NCBI GenBank assembly: GCA_029973955.1
Contig: JARKQJ010000189.1
Span: 1 to 64,000, forward strand
Length of the DNA stretch: 64,000 bases
Source of the DNA: Paludibaculum sp.
GTDB taxonomy: Bacteria; Acidobacteriota; Terriglobia; Bryobacterales; Bryobacteraceae
Reading direction: 5' to 3'
This document shows positions 53,334 through 61,465 of this stretch, piece by piece. Below the pieces are notes generated by a model that did not search any database, had not been told where the DNA came from, and was given only the letters and a program-made list of their open reading frames with translations. The number at the start of each line of letters is the position of its first letter. The first letter of the stretch is position 1. A program made the translations under genes and the position numbers.

Positions 53334-53825
53334 TCAGTCCTGCTTCGCCCGCGGTCCTAACACCCGCCGCGCCTGCTCCACATGCGCCCACGGCACCTGA
53401 ATCTCGCCCCAGTCCCCTGCCTCCGGATACACCCACACCCGGTACTGTGCAAAATCGTTGGAGAGAAACACCGGAATCCCCTCCTGCTCCAGCAGCCCCC
53501 GCAACTCCTGCTCTTCTTCCTTCGATCCATACGCCGCCACCGTCACCAGTTCCCGCTCGCCTGCCGCGCCACCCGCCTCTCGCGCCGCCTCCGCCGCCTC
53601 CTCCGCCAGTTGTTCATCCGGAACTCCCGACTCCAAGGCCTGCCGCGCCTGCTCAGCCATCGCCAGCGGCACTTGCAGCAGCAGCGGGCTGTGCTTCCTC
53701 GCGAATTCGCCCGCCAGATACACCGGAATCCCCATCGCTTCCAAGACCGACCTAGCCATCAGCGCCTCCACAATATCGGGGCAATGCATGATCGTCACCA
53801 GTTCCAGTTCGTCCACGGCTCTCAC
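53334..53825 (-). CDS. Two-domain DUF2007 protein
   Basis: A 163-residue soluble protein with two copies of the small DUF2007 (putative signal-transducing) domain. The first runs from LVTIMHCPDIVEALMARSVL to QVPLAMAEQARQALES, and the second from LVTVAAYGSKEEEQELRGLL to QVPWAHVEQARRVLG. An acidic, Ala-rich linker joins them. The domain is thought to bind regulatory proteins; no enzymatic role is known. The start is a GTG at 53825, with another GTG three codons in. It is convergent with the aldolase gene, ten bases apart, and divergent from the DUF3224 gene. Confidence 0.75.
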   Translation of the reverse strand: MRAVDELELVTIMHCPDIVEALMARSVLEAMGIPVYLAGEFARKHSPLLLQVPLAMAEQARQALESGVPDEQLAEEAAEAAREAGGAAGERELVTVAAYGSKEEEQELRGLLEQEGIPVFLSNDFAQYRVWVYPEAGDWGEIQVPWAHVEQARRVLGPRAKQD

Positions 53826-53878
53826 TCTATCACCGCTCCGCCATCCATCCCTCTTCCATTCCGCTCTATAGTAGTGAG

Positions 53879-54337
53879 GTGCTTTCCAGGCGATCTCTGA
53901 GTGCGGCCCTGCTCGCCACCCCCAACTTCCATGCCCAGTCTGCGGACAAATCCACTATGAAGACCATCACCGGCGCCTTCGAAGTCAAACTCACCCCCGA
54001 AACTCTCAAGGGCGAACCACTCGCCCGTCTTCACCTCGATAAACAGTTCCACGGCCCTCTCGAAGCGGCCAGCACCGGCCAGATGCTCTCTTACGGCGCC
54101 GCCGTTCCGGGTTCCGCCGTCTATGTCGCCATCGAACTGGTCACCGGCACCCTCGAAGGCCGCAAAGGCTCCTTCGTCCTGCACCACACCGGAGTCATGG
54201 ATCGCGGCGCCCCCTCCCTCTCCATCTCCGTCGCCCCGGACTCCGGCACCGAAGCGCTCACCGGCCTCAAAGGCACCATGCAAATCCGCATCGAATCCGG
54301 CAAGCACTTCTACGACTTCACCTACTCAATCGCGTGA
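53879..54337 (+). CDS. DUF3224 protein
   Basis: A 152-residue reading beginning GTG at 53879, with a DUF3224 beta-barrel in its last 125 residues. The landmarks are ITGAFEVKLTPE, LHLDKQFHGPLEAASTGQML, YVAIELVTGTLEGRKGSFVL and the closing GTMQIRIESGKHFYDFTYSI. The family is small, lipocalin-like and of unknown function. The first 26 residues (LSRRSLSAALLATPNFHAQS) resemble a signal peptide, but most family members lack one, so the ATG at 53957 is an alternative start. It is the last gene before the compositional change near 54.5 kb. Confidence 0.75.
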   Translation: MLSRRSLSAALLATPNFHAQSADKSTMKTITGAFEVKLTPETLKGEPLARLHLDKQFHGPLEAASTGQMLSYGAAVPGSAVYVAIELVTGTLEGRKGSFVLHHTGVMDRGAPSLSISVAPDSGTEALTGLKGTMQIRIESGKHFYDFTYSIA

Positions 54338-54656
54338 ACGTTCCCCAAGGCGTCCACCCCAAACAAACCCCTCCCCAACCCACCCGCAATCTTCCCCAGG
54401 GACGGTCCACCTGTGTCCCAAAACGAAGAACACCCTAACTTTCAACAACTTCCCCAGGTGGACACAGCGTGACTGTCCCGTCGAGGCGTCCTCCCCAACC
54501 AACGCCCTCCCCAACCCACCCGCAACTGCCTGGCGGACACGGTTTCACCCAAACGGGGACAAAATGTCCCCTTCCGCCCGTGCGCGCCCGGCGTAGATCG
54601 ATTTTGCCAATGAAAATGAAGCACTTACCCAGCCCTCGCGCACGCCCGGGATTGGC
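54338..54656. repeat. Repeat- and palindrome-rich spacer
   Basis: No gene is seen in these 319 bases. A 21-base sequence rich in C (starting CCCTCCCCAACCC) occurs identically at 54369-54389 and 54505-54525, and an 11-base part of it recurs at 54490-54500. CTTCCCCAGG occurs at 54391-54400 and 54449-54458. CTGTGTCC (54411-54418) and GGACACAG (54460-54467) are inverted copies, and GGGGACAAAATGTCCCC (54555-54571) is a perfect hairpin with seven-base arms. The mixture looks like a decayed dispersed intergenic repeat. It lies where the strand base composition reverses. Confidence 0.6.
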
Positions 54657-55880
54657 ATGACAAGTGCCTATCTCCAAGTGAGTACTGGAATGCGCACGGT
54701 GATTGCAGTGCCCGAGGCCGATCTCGCGGTTGAGATTCGTTCTCGCCTGGAGGAGGAGGAAGGATTCGAGATCGTCGCAACTCTCGATTCCTTGCCAGGC
54801 GGGAACGATCTGTCCGCGGTCCTGTCGCCGGATGTGGTCTTCCTCGGAGTCGATGGCCCCAACGCGGGCCGCGAGCGGATCGCGCCGCTGTTGGCGGCGA
54901 ATCCGCATCTGCTCATCGTCGCGTGCGCGAAGCACCTCGCCGGCAGGGAGGTGGTGGAACTCCTGCGAGCCGGAGCGGCAGACTGTTTCCATCCGGGAAT
55001 CTCGGGAGAGGACTTCCAGGATCTGGCAGGGCGGCTCCGGCGACGGGTTTCGGGAGGTGTGAAATCACCACGGGTGGAGCTGAGAGGGAAGACGGTAGGC
55101 TTTCTGAGTCTGAAGCCCGGTTCCGGCGCAACCACGCTGGCGGCGCAAACCGCCCACGCCATGCGCCGGCAGAGTGGCAAGCGAATCCTCCTGATAGACC
55201 TGAATCTTTACTCCGGAACTCTCGGAATGGGTGTGGAGCAGCCCAGCGGTGCGCTCGACGTCGTTTCCGGCCTGGAACAACTGCCTCAGTTCCAGGACAG
55301 TGGCTGGGCGCACCATACCACCTCGTACCACGGGTTGCGCATCCTGCCCGCGCCGCCACTGCCCTATCCCGATCACCCGTCGCAGTTGACCGGCGGGCTT
55401 CTCCGCTTGATCCAATCCGCCTGTAGAGAGTTCGATTGGGTTTTTATCGACCTGCCCCCGGCCGCCGCCGCCGGAACCTTGAGCCTGGCGCTGGCATTGG
55501 AGCGGGTGATTGCCGTGGCGACGCCGGAACTGCCATGCCTTCACCTGGCACGGCGCAGGTTGGAGGAACTCGGGCGGGCCGGCTTGAAAGCGCCACAACT
55601 CGAACTGGTGGTGAACCGGACCCGCAAATCAGACCTGGTTTCGCAGGAAGGGTTGTGTACCGTCCTGGGCACCAAGGTTCGTTGGAACATCCCTAACGAT
55701 TACATGGCTTTGCAAGCTGCGGGAGAGAAAGGGCTGTCGGGCGAAAGCGCTCTGGCTGGGGCCATTCGCAAGATGGCCCTGGCACTCGCGGTGGTCGATA
55801 AAGCCAAGCCGGAAGAGCCCGCAAGCCAGCCCGGACTCCTGGTGCCCACCGCCCGCGCCATGATGGCCAACGCGAACTGA
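54657..55880 (+). CDS. CpaE-like ATPase with receiver-like N-terminal domain
   Basis: A 407-residue cytoplasmic protein. Residues of about 12-130 look like a degenerate response-regulator fold (TVIAVPEADLAVEIRSRLEE, then DVVFLGVDGPN). From residue 145 it is a MinD/ParA-type ATPase with the deviant Walker A KPGSGATT (Lys153), in which the usual second Lys is Ala as in CpaE, and DWVFIDLPP as Walker B. CpaE localises Flp/Tad pilus machinery. No other pilus gene is in the window, so it is an orphan here and may serve another polar process. The ATG at 54690 is an alternative start. Confidence 0.78.
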   Translation: MTSAYLQVSTGMRTVIAVPEADLAVEIRSRLEEEEGFEIVATLDSLPGGNDLSAVLSPDVVFLGVDGPNAGRERIAPLLAANPHLLIVACAKHLAGREVVELLRAGAADCFHPGISGEDFQDLAGRLRRRVSGGVKSPRVELRGKTVGFLSLKPGSGATTLAAQTAHAMRRQSGKRILLIDLNLYSGTLGMGVEQPSGALDVVSGLEQLPQFQDSGWAHHTTSYHGLRILPAPPLPYPDHPSQLTGGLLRLIQSACREFDWVFIDLPPAAAAGTLSLALALERVIAVATPELPCLHLARRRLEELGRAGLKAPQLELVVNRTRKSDLVSQEGLCTVLGTKVRWNIPNDYMALQAAGEKGLSGESALAGAIRKMALALAVVDKAKPEEPASQPGLLVPTARAMMANAN

Positions 55881-55889
55881 CGGACACGC

Positions 55890-56759
55890 CTAGGTTTTGG
55901 CGATGTCCCGGTGCGAGACCTGCACCGCATAGCCGTGCTTTCTCAAGCGCTTGCAGATCTCCTCGGCCAGCATCACGGAGCGGTGCCGGCCGCCTGTGCA
56001 GCCGATGGAGATGGTCAGGTAGCTCTTGCCCTCGCTGACGTAGTGAGGCACGAGATAGTGCAGCATTCCCGAAAGGCGCTCAATGAACTCCCCGGTCTGC
56101 GGGAAGCTGCGGATGTAGCGGGCCACGCCGGCGTGCTTGCCGGTGCGGTTCTTGAACTCGGGGATGAAGTAGGGGTTGGGCAGGAACCGCACGTCGAAGA
56201 CGAGATCGCTCTCGGCCGGAACGCCGTGCTTGAAGCCGAAACTCAGGACATAGATCTGAAGTTGCGATGAGCCGGCCGAACCAAAATGCTCCGCCACACG
56301 CTTCCTCAACTGGTGCACGGTCAGCGTCGAGGTGTTGATCACATAGTCGGCCAGGGCGCGGATGGTGGAAAGCTGTTCGCGTTCAGACTGGACATTGCCC
56401 AGCACCGTCTTTGAGCCGCCTAGCGGATGCGGGCGGCGGGTCTCGCTATAGCGGCGCACCAGGGTGTTGTCGTCGGCGTCCAGAAACAGCAGTCGAGTGC
56501 GGATCCGCTTGCGCAGCTTTTCGTAGATTTCCGGGAAACGCTGCAGTTGGTCAGGTTCGCGGATATCCACCACCAGGGCGGCGCGCTGAATGTTTGGCGA
56601 GTCTTTGGTCAGCTCGGCAAATTTCGGGATCAGGTCCAGGGGGAGATTGTCCACGGAATAGTAACCGTGATCCTCCAGGGACTTGAGAACGGTCCCCTTA
56701 CCGGAGCCGCTAAGGCCGGTGATGATGACCAGTTCCGGGGCAGGGGACCGTTCCGGCAT
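55890..56759 (-). CDS. rapZ: RNase adapter protein RapZ
   Basis: A 289-residue P-loop protein. Walker A GLSGSGKGT is at 15-23, the KSLEDHGYYSVDNLPLDLIP and DADDNTLVRRYSETRRPHPL segments follow, and the C-terminal domain has SFGFKHGVPAESDLVFDVRF and GCTGGRHRSV. In enteric bacteria RapZ binds glucosamine-6-phosphate and guides RNase E to small RNAs; in other bacteria it is a nucleotide-binding regulator with unclear targets. It sits one base after hpf, in the common rpoN-hpf-rapZ order. Confidence 0.93.
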   Translation of the reverse strand: MPERSPAPELVIITGLSGSGKGTVLKSLEDHGYYSVDNLPLDLIPKFAELTKDSPNIQRAALVVDIREPDQLQRFPEIYEKLRKRIRTRLLFLDADDNTLVRRYSETRRPHPLGGSKTVLGNVQSEREQLSTIRALADYVINTSTLTVHQLRKRVAEHFGSAGSSQLQIYVLSFGFKHGVPAESDLVFDVRFLPNPYFIPEFKNRTGKHAGVARYIRSFPQTGEFIERLSGMLHYLVPHYVSEGKSYLTISIGCTGGRHRSVMLAEEICKRLRKHGYAVQVSHRDIAKT

Positions 56760-57338
56760 CTACGCTTCCACCAGATCCACCTTACCGTCGCGCCGGCGGA
56801 TCAGGACGTTGACTTTATCTGTCCCGGCGTCGCGATAGACGAGGTAATCGCGATCCTCTTCCATCGCCAGCAGCGCTTCTTCCACCGTCATCGGCTTGCC
56901 GGCGGCCTTGTCGCCGGCTTTCACCACCTTGGTGGGCTTGGCTTTGACCGGCTTCGCTTTCTTGGCCTTGACGGCAGGCGCGGGCTCCGGCGGTTCGAGC
57001 GCCTCCTTCTTCATGGTGCGGACCTCGCGCGTCGGCGTGGCGCGCTTCGTCTCCCGCCACTTGCTGCGCGTCTTGATGGCTTGTTTCTCCACCTTCTCCA
57101 CGGCGTCCATGATGGCCGTGAACTGGTCGGTCGCAGCGCCGGCGCCCACCATGGTGCTGTCGTAATACTGCAAACGCACCTCCGCCTGTTGGAGGTGCCT
57201 TTGGTTGGTTAAGATGACCTGGGCTCCTTTCTCGCCGCGCCGTTCCAGCAGCTTGGAAAGGCGCGCGAAAGCCAGGGCGAGTTTTCGCTCCTGAGATGGA
57301 TTGAGCTTGTCCTGTTTTCCAGTAAAGGTGATTTTCAT
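56760..57338 (-). CDS. hpf: Ribosome hibernation promoting factor (HPF), extended form
   Basis: A 192-residue protein. Residues 1-100 form the S30AE ribosome-binding domain (KLNPSQERKLALAFARLSKL, EVRLQYYDSTMVGAGAATDQ, AIMDAVEKVEKQAIKTRSKW). A Lys/Ala/Pro-rich linker of about 40 residues follows (PAPAVKAKKAKPVKAKPTKV). The last 40 residues (MTVEEALLAMEEDRDYLVYR and DKVNVLIRRRDGKVDLVE) form the short dimerising domain of long HPFs, which join two ribosomes into a 100S particle. The gene follows rpoN by 51 bases and precedes rapZ directly. Confidence 0.92.
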   Translation of the reverse strand: MKITFTGKQDKLNPSQERKLALAFARLSKLLERRGEKGAQVILTNQRHLQQAEVRLQYYDSTMVGAGAATDQFTAIMDAVEKVEKQAIKTRSKWRETKRATPTREVRTMKKEALEPPEPAPAVKAKKAKPVKAKPTKVVKAGDKAAGKPMTVEEALLAMEEDRDYLVYRDAGTDKVNVLIRRRDGKVDLVEA

Positions 57339-57389
57339 GGACTTGCCTTTCTCCTCCGCGCACTCACCAGGGTGACCGCAATGCCAACG

Positions 57390-58955
57390 TCAGTTGCGGA
57401 CGCGCCGGTGGTGGGTGGAGGGAATCTTCATATCCTCGCGGTACTTGGCGACCGTACGGCGGGTGACCTGAATGCCCTGCTCCTGGAGCTTGGCGGCAAT
57501 CTGGTCGTCGGTCAGTGGTTTGGAAGTGTCTTCTTCGTCGATCATCTTCTTCACCATGCGTTTGAGAGTCTGCAGCGGAATGCCGCCGCCCGAAGGGCCC
57601 TGGACGGCTTCAGAAAAGAAGAACCGCAGTTCGTAGACGCCCTGCGGCGTGTGGGCATACTTGCTGGCGACGGCCCGGCTGACCGTGCTGGGGTGCACGC
57701 CGATCTCTTCGGCGACATCCTTGATCATCATCGGGCGCAGTTCGTCCAAGCCGTGCTCCAGGAACTCCGCCTGGCGCCGCACGATGCTCTGGCAGACCTT
57801 CAGAATCGTTTGCTTGCGCTGCTCGATGTTGCGGATGAGCTGCAGGGCAGACTGGAAACGCTCCTTGATGTAGTTGCGCGTGTCTTTATTGGGTTCCTGC
57901 TCGCGGTCCAGCAGGCGGCGGTAGCTGCCGTTCAGCCGGAGCTGCGGCAGGTCTTCATCCGAGATCTGGATGATGTACTCGTCGCCTTCCTTGAAGATGT
58001 AAACGTCCGGCTCCACCTGCCGGGCGCCCGGGCCGGAGTAGCGGATGCCCGGCTTGGGGTCGAGGCGGCGGATCACTTCCAGGGCGGTCTGGATGTGGCC
58101 GAGCGGACGGCCCAGCAGGCGCGCCAGTTCCTTCACGCTCTTGCTTTCCACCAGTTTGAGATGGTGCTCGACAATCTGCCAGGACACGCCGCCTTCGGCA
58201 TTGCGGCTGGCCAACTGCAGCAGCAGGCACTCCTGCAATGAGCGCGCGCCCACGCCAGCCGGATCCAGCTTCTGGATCTGGGCCAGCGCCTCTTCCAGCG
58301 CTTCCACCCGATACCCTTCCGCCTCGGCGATCTCGCCCAGCGGTACGGAGAGATAACCCGTATCGTCAAGATTTCCGATGATGGCGTCGGCCGCGTCTCT
58401 CACTTCGCTGCTCAATACCAGCAGGGCGAGCTGCTGGCGCAGATGTTCGGTGAGCGTCACCGGAGAAGAAAGAAACGTCTCGAAGCCAGGCTTGTCGGGG
58501 TCTTCCGATGCGGGCGACTTGAAGCCCGGATCCATCCAGTCTTCGAAGTAGCTGCCGAAGTCGATCTGATCGAAAGGATCGGAGGCCTGCGCGGCCTCGG
58601 TGGATACCTGCGTGTCGAAGTCGTGCGTCGAAGCGCTGGATTCAGCCGCGTCGGCACGGTCGAACGAGTCGCCCTCGGCGGAAACCGCCGCATCATTGGT
58701 CACCTGCAGCACGTCGGCGTCGGATGGATTGGGGGCGCGTTCGGCTTCGAGCAGAGACTGGACTTCAGCGGGGGTCAGTTCCTCGCCCACCTCGCCCGTG
58801 TCTTCCAGCACGGGATTCTGGGCGATCTCCTGGGCGATCATATCGCGCAACTCCAGCCGGTTCAACTGGAGGACCGTCACCATCTGGACGAGCCCAGGCG
58901 TGAGGATTTGCTTCTGCTTGACCGCGATTTGGAGTCTCGGTGAGAGCAGGCTCAT
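57390..58955 (-). CDS. rpoN: RNA polymerase sigma-54 factor
   Basis: A 521-residue sigma-54. Region I is MSLLSPRLQIAVKQKQILTP followed by Gln/Leu-rich LVQMVTVLQLNRLELRDMIA. An acidic linker (about 65-145) is followed by the core-binding part, the DNA-binding HTH (IGVHPSTVSRAVASKYAHTP) and the RpoN box TRRTVAKYRE at 498-507, with Thr in place of the usual Ala at its first position. The ATG at 58955 has GAGG six bases before it; a longer upstream reading is rejected. It supplies the factor needed by the AAA+ activator at 29.8-31.9 kb and by the two candidate -24/-12 promoters. Confidence 0.95.
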   Translation of the reverse strand: MSLLSPRLQIAVKQKQILTPGLVQMVTVLQLNRLELRDMIAQEIAQNPVLEDTGEVGEELTPAEVQSLLEAERAPNPSDADVLQVTNDAAVSAEGDSFDRADAAESSASTHDFDTQVSTEAAQASDPFDQIDFGSYFEDWMDPGFKSPASEDPDKPGFETFLSSPVTLTEHLRQQLALLVLSSEVRDAADAIIGNLDDTGYLSVPLGEIAEAEGYRVEALEEALAQIQKLDPAGVGARSLQECLLLQLASRNAEGGVSWQIVEHHLKLVESKSVKELARLLGRPLGHIQTALEVIRRLDPKPGIRYSGPGARQVEPDVYIFKEGDEYIIQISDEDLPQLRLNGSYRRLLDREQEPNKDTRNYIKERFQSALQLIRNIEQRKQTILKVCQSIVRRQAEFLEHGLDELRPMMIKDVAEEIGVHPSTVSRAVASKYAHTPQGVYELRFFFSEAVQGPSGGGIPLQTLKRMVKKMIDEEDTSKPLTDDQIAAKLQEQGIQVTRRTVAKYREDMKIPSTHHRRVRN

Positions 58956-59006
58956 CTGAACCTCATCATAGCGCACGGAGACACGAAGTCCAGCGAAAAC
59001 GGCAGG

Positions 59007-59774
59007 CTATAGCCCAAGCTCGAAGCCCTCCCCGAGATAGATGCGGCGAACCTCCGGGTCCATGGCCAAAGCGGCCGGCGTCCCGGCACGGAAGATGCGC
59101 CCATTGTTAATGATATAGGCGCGATCGGTGACGGCGAGGGTCTCCCGCACGTTGTGGTCGGTAATCAGGATGCCAATGCCGTTGCGGCGGAGGTCGGAGA
59201 TGATGCGCTGGAGTTCGAGCACCTGGATGGGATCGATGCCCGAAAAGGGCTCGTCCAGGAGCAAAAATTGGGGTCGAATGGCCAAAGAACGCGCGATTTC
59301 CACACGCCGGCGCTCACCGCCGGAGAGCATGTAGCCCTTGTTCTTCCGCACACGGTCCAGGCCCATCTGTTCGACCAGCGCTTCCAGCCGTTCGCGCCGC
59401 TCGCGGCCGTTTAGCGGCAGCGTTTCCAGGATGGCCAGGAGGTTGTCTTCCACGGAGAGCTTGCGAAAGACGGAGGCCTCCTGCGGCAGGTAGCTGATGC
59501 CGACACGCGCTCGCTGGTACATGGCCAGCGAAGTGATCTCCTGCGAATCCAGGAGAATGCGTCCCGAGTCCGGGTTGATCAGGCCGACGATCATGTAGAA
59601 GGAGGTGGTCTTGCCGGCGCCGTTGGGGCCCAGCAGGCCGACCACTTCACCTGTTCCTACGCTGACGCTGACACCGTCAACCACACGCCGCCCGCGGTAG
59701 GTCTTCGAGATCTCCTCGGTGCGAAGGATCCGTTGCCCGTTGTTCGCCGCGCCGTTGTCGGGGGTTGTAGCCAC
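59007..59774 (-). CDS. lptB: LPS export ABC transporter ATP-binding protein LptB
   Basis: A 255-residue ABC ATPase. Walker A is GPNGAGKTT (49-57), the signature is [15 protein letters not shown], Walker [13 protein letters not shown], and the switch His lies in [31 protein letters not shown] and [20 protein letters not shown] are typical of LptB. It powers LptB2FG in moving lipopolysaccharide from the inner membrane. The start is GTG. It precedes rpoN by 51 bases, in the order known from other Gram-negative bacteria. Its usual neighbour lptCA is separated from it by an inserted opposite-strand gene. Confidence 0.93.
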   Translation of the reverse strand: MATTPDNGAANNGQRILRTEEISKTYRGRRVVDGVSVSVGTGEVVGLLGPNGAGKTTSFYMIVGLINPDSGRILLDSQEITSLAMYQRARVGISYLPQEASVFRKLSVEDNLLAILETLPLNGRERRERLEALVEQMGLDRVRKNKGYMLSGGERRRVEIARSLAIRPQFLLLDEPFSGIDPIQVLELQRIISDLRRNGIGILITDHNVRETLAVTDRAYIINNGRIFRAGTPAALAMDPEVRRIYLGEGFELGL

Positions 59775-59822
59775 TCAACCGTATTATCCACGAATGGCAG
59801 GGGCGGCGCGTCATTGTTCGTG

Positions 59823-61463
59823 ATGCGGCTCGTGATGCGGCTCAGAGCCTGGCGTTTTCTGATGGTGCTGCAGTTGGCGGCTTTGGCGCAAATGCCGACG
59901 GCTCCGCCGAAGCGGCCTCCAAAGATGTACTTCGCCGTGAGCGGAAGCGTTGTGGATGCCGATAGCGGGGCACCGTTGCCGAAAGCTGATGTGGCGGTGG
60001 TGTGCGCGGATAGCCGCGGGAGACGCGGGCGTGAGTTTGCGCCTCCGGTATCGATCAATGGCGTTTTCGCCTTCACCAGGCATTACGAAGACGGCTGCAG
60101 CGTGCGCGTGCAGGCGGAAGGCTACATCGAAGATTCGCCGCGAGGCGGGCGGGCCAGCGAGCTGATTGCATCGGGAGAGCAGGCTGACCGGACGTTGAGA
60201 TTCGCTCTGCAGCGGGAGGGGGAGATTCGCGGAACGGTGCTGGACCGTGCGACGGAGGAGCCTGTGGCGGGTCTGACCGTTTGGGCGCAGTGGTCGGACT
60301 TCGAGCGTGGGAAGCGGCGCCTTCGGGTGTTGGGCGAGGCGACCACGACGGATGCCGAGGGCCGCTACCGGGTGAAGCGCTTGCCGCCTGGAGACTACTT
60401 CCTCCAGGTAGGACAGGCCGAGCAGGAGCGGATCGAGAGCCGGGCACTTCCCGCGGCCGGCATCTCCAGCTATGTGCGGACCTATTGGCCCGGCGGAGCG
60501 CAAGAGGCGGCAGTGCCGTTGCGGGTGCAGCCCGGCGCGTTGGTGAACGCTGGGGACCTGTTCGTGGAGCGCTCATCCGTCTATCGCGTTCATGCGCTGA
60601 TCCAGACTCCGCTTTGCGCACCCGGCAGGATCTACCGGACGGTCCTGTGGCAGCTACGAGGCCCGGATTATCAGAGCAGGGCGACAGACCGGTTGGCTTG
60701 TGGGCAGCCCTTCACCATCCGGAACCTCACGCCCGGCGCCTGGTGGCTGGAAACGCGACTGGAAGGAGGCACGCCGGAGGAGGCGGATGCGGCTGTTGAG
60801 CAGTTTGAGGTGAAAGACAAAGACGTCGGGCTGCAACTCAATCCGCTGCCGGCCTTGCGGATTGCGTTGAAAGTGACAGGGAAGGGCGGCGACTCTTTCG
60901 AACAGGGTGAGGCCGTGTTGGCCCCCATGGGATGGCCGGTTTCCGCGCAGCCGGAGTGGGCGCGGATTCGCAACGGCTTGGCGGCACTGCTGGCACCTGC
61001 CTCGCACCAGGTGGAGCTTCGTTTGCGGGGATTGGGCGACCGGACTGGCATCCTCACCGTCCGCTACAACGGCGGCATGGTGGATGACGAGATCTTTACA
61101 CTCAACCGCGAGGCGCCGGCGCAATCGTTGGAGGTGGTTCTGACCGCCGAGCCGCCGGCTCTGACGGGCACAGTCAAAGAGGACGGTAAAGCGGCTGCCG
61201 GTGCGCTGGTGGTGGTGGCGCCGTGGCCTTCCGCGCTGCGCGCGGAGTGGCCGAAGAGTTATCGGGCGAAGGCGGAGGGAGACGGCTCTTTCGCATTTCC
61301 GCCATTGCCGCCCGGCGAGTATCGCGTCTTCGGCATTGCAGCGGCGCTGGCGCAGAAACTGGAAGAGCCGGAGGTTCTGCTTAGACTGATCGGACGAGCC
61401 GCCACCGTGGTTTTGCGCGAGTCGGAAACCTCCACCGTCGCACTGCGGCCGGCGGAGCCCTGA
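59823..61463 (+). CDS. Exported protein with carboxypeptidase-regulatory-like domains
   Basis: A 546-residue exported protein with a signal peptide (MRLRAWRFLMVLQLAALAQM). It carries several CarboxypepD_reg/SdrD-type beta domains, seen in AVSGSVVDADSGAPLPKADV, EIRGTVLDRATEEPVAGLTV, DAEGRYRVKRLPPGDYFLQV and the last one at ALTGTVKEDGKAAAGALVVV with FPPLPPGEYRVFGIAAALAQ. Such domains occur in surface proteins and often act as binding modules. No catalytic domain is visible. The gene sits opposite to and between lptB and the lptC/A gene; its stop is two bases from the convergent stop of the latter. An ATG at 59835 is another possible start. Confidence 0.75.
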   Translation: MRLVMRLRAWRFLMVLQLAALAQMPTAPPKRPPKMYFAVSGSVVDADSGAPLPKADVAVVCADSRGRRGREFAPPVSINGVFAFTRHYEDGCSVRVQAEGYIEDSPRGGRASELIASGEQADRTLRFALQREGEIRGTVLDRATEEPVAGLTVWAQWSDFERGKRRLRVLGEATTTDAEGRYRVKRLPPGDYFLQVGQAEQERIESRALPAAGISSYVRTYWPGGAQEAAVPLRVQPGALVNAGDLFVERSSVYRVHALIQTPLCAPGRIYRTVLWQLRGPDYQSRATDRLACGQPFTIRNLTPGAWWLETRLEGGTPEEADAAVEQFEVKDKDVGLQLNPLPALRIALKVTGKGGDSFEQGEAVLAPMGWPVSAQPEWARIRNGLAALLAPASHQVELRLRGLGDRTGILTVRYNGGMVDDEIFTLNREAPAQSLEVVLTAEPPALTGTVKEDGKAAAGALVVVAPWPSALRAEWPKSYRAKAEGDGSFAFPPLPPGEYRVFGIAAALAQKLEEPEVLLRLIGRAATVVLRESETSTVALRPAEP

Positions 61464-61465
61464 AG

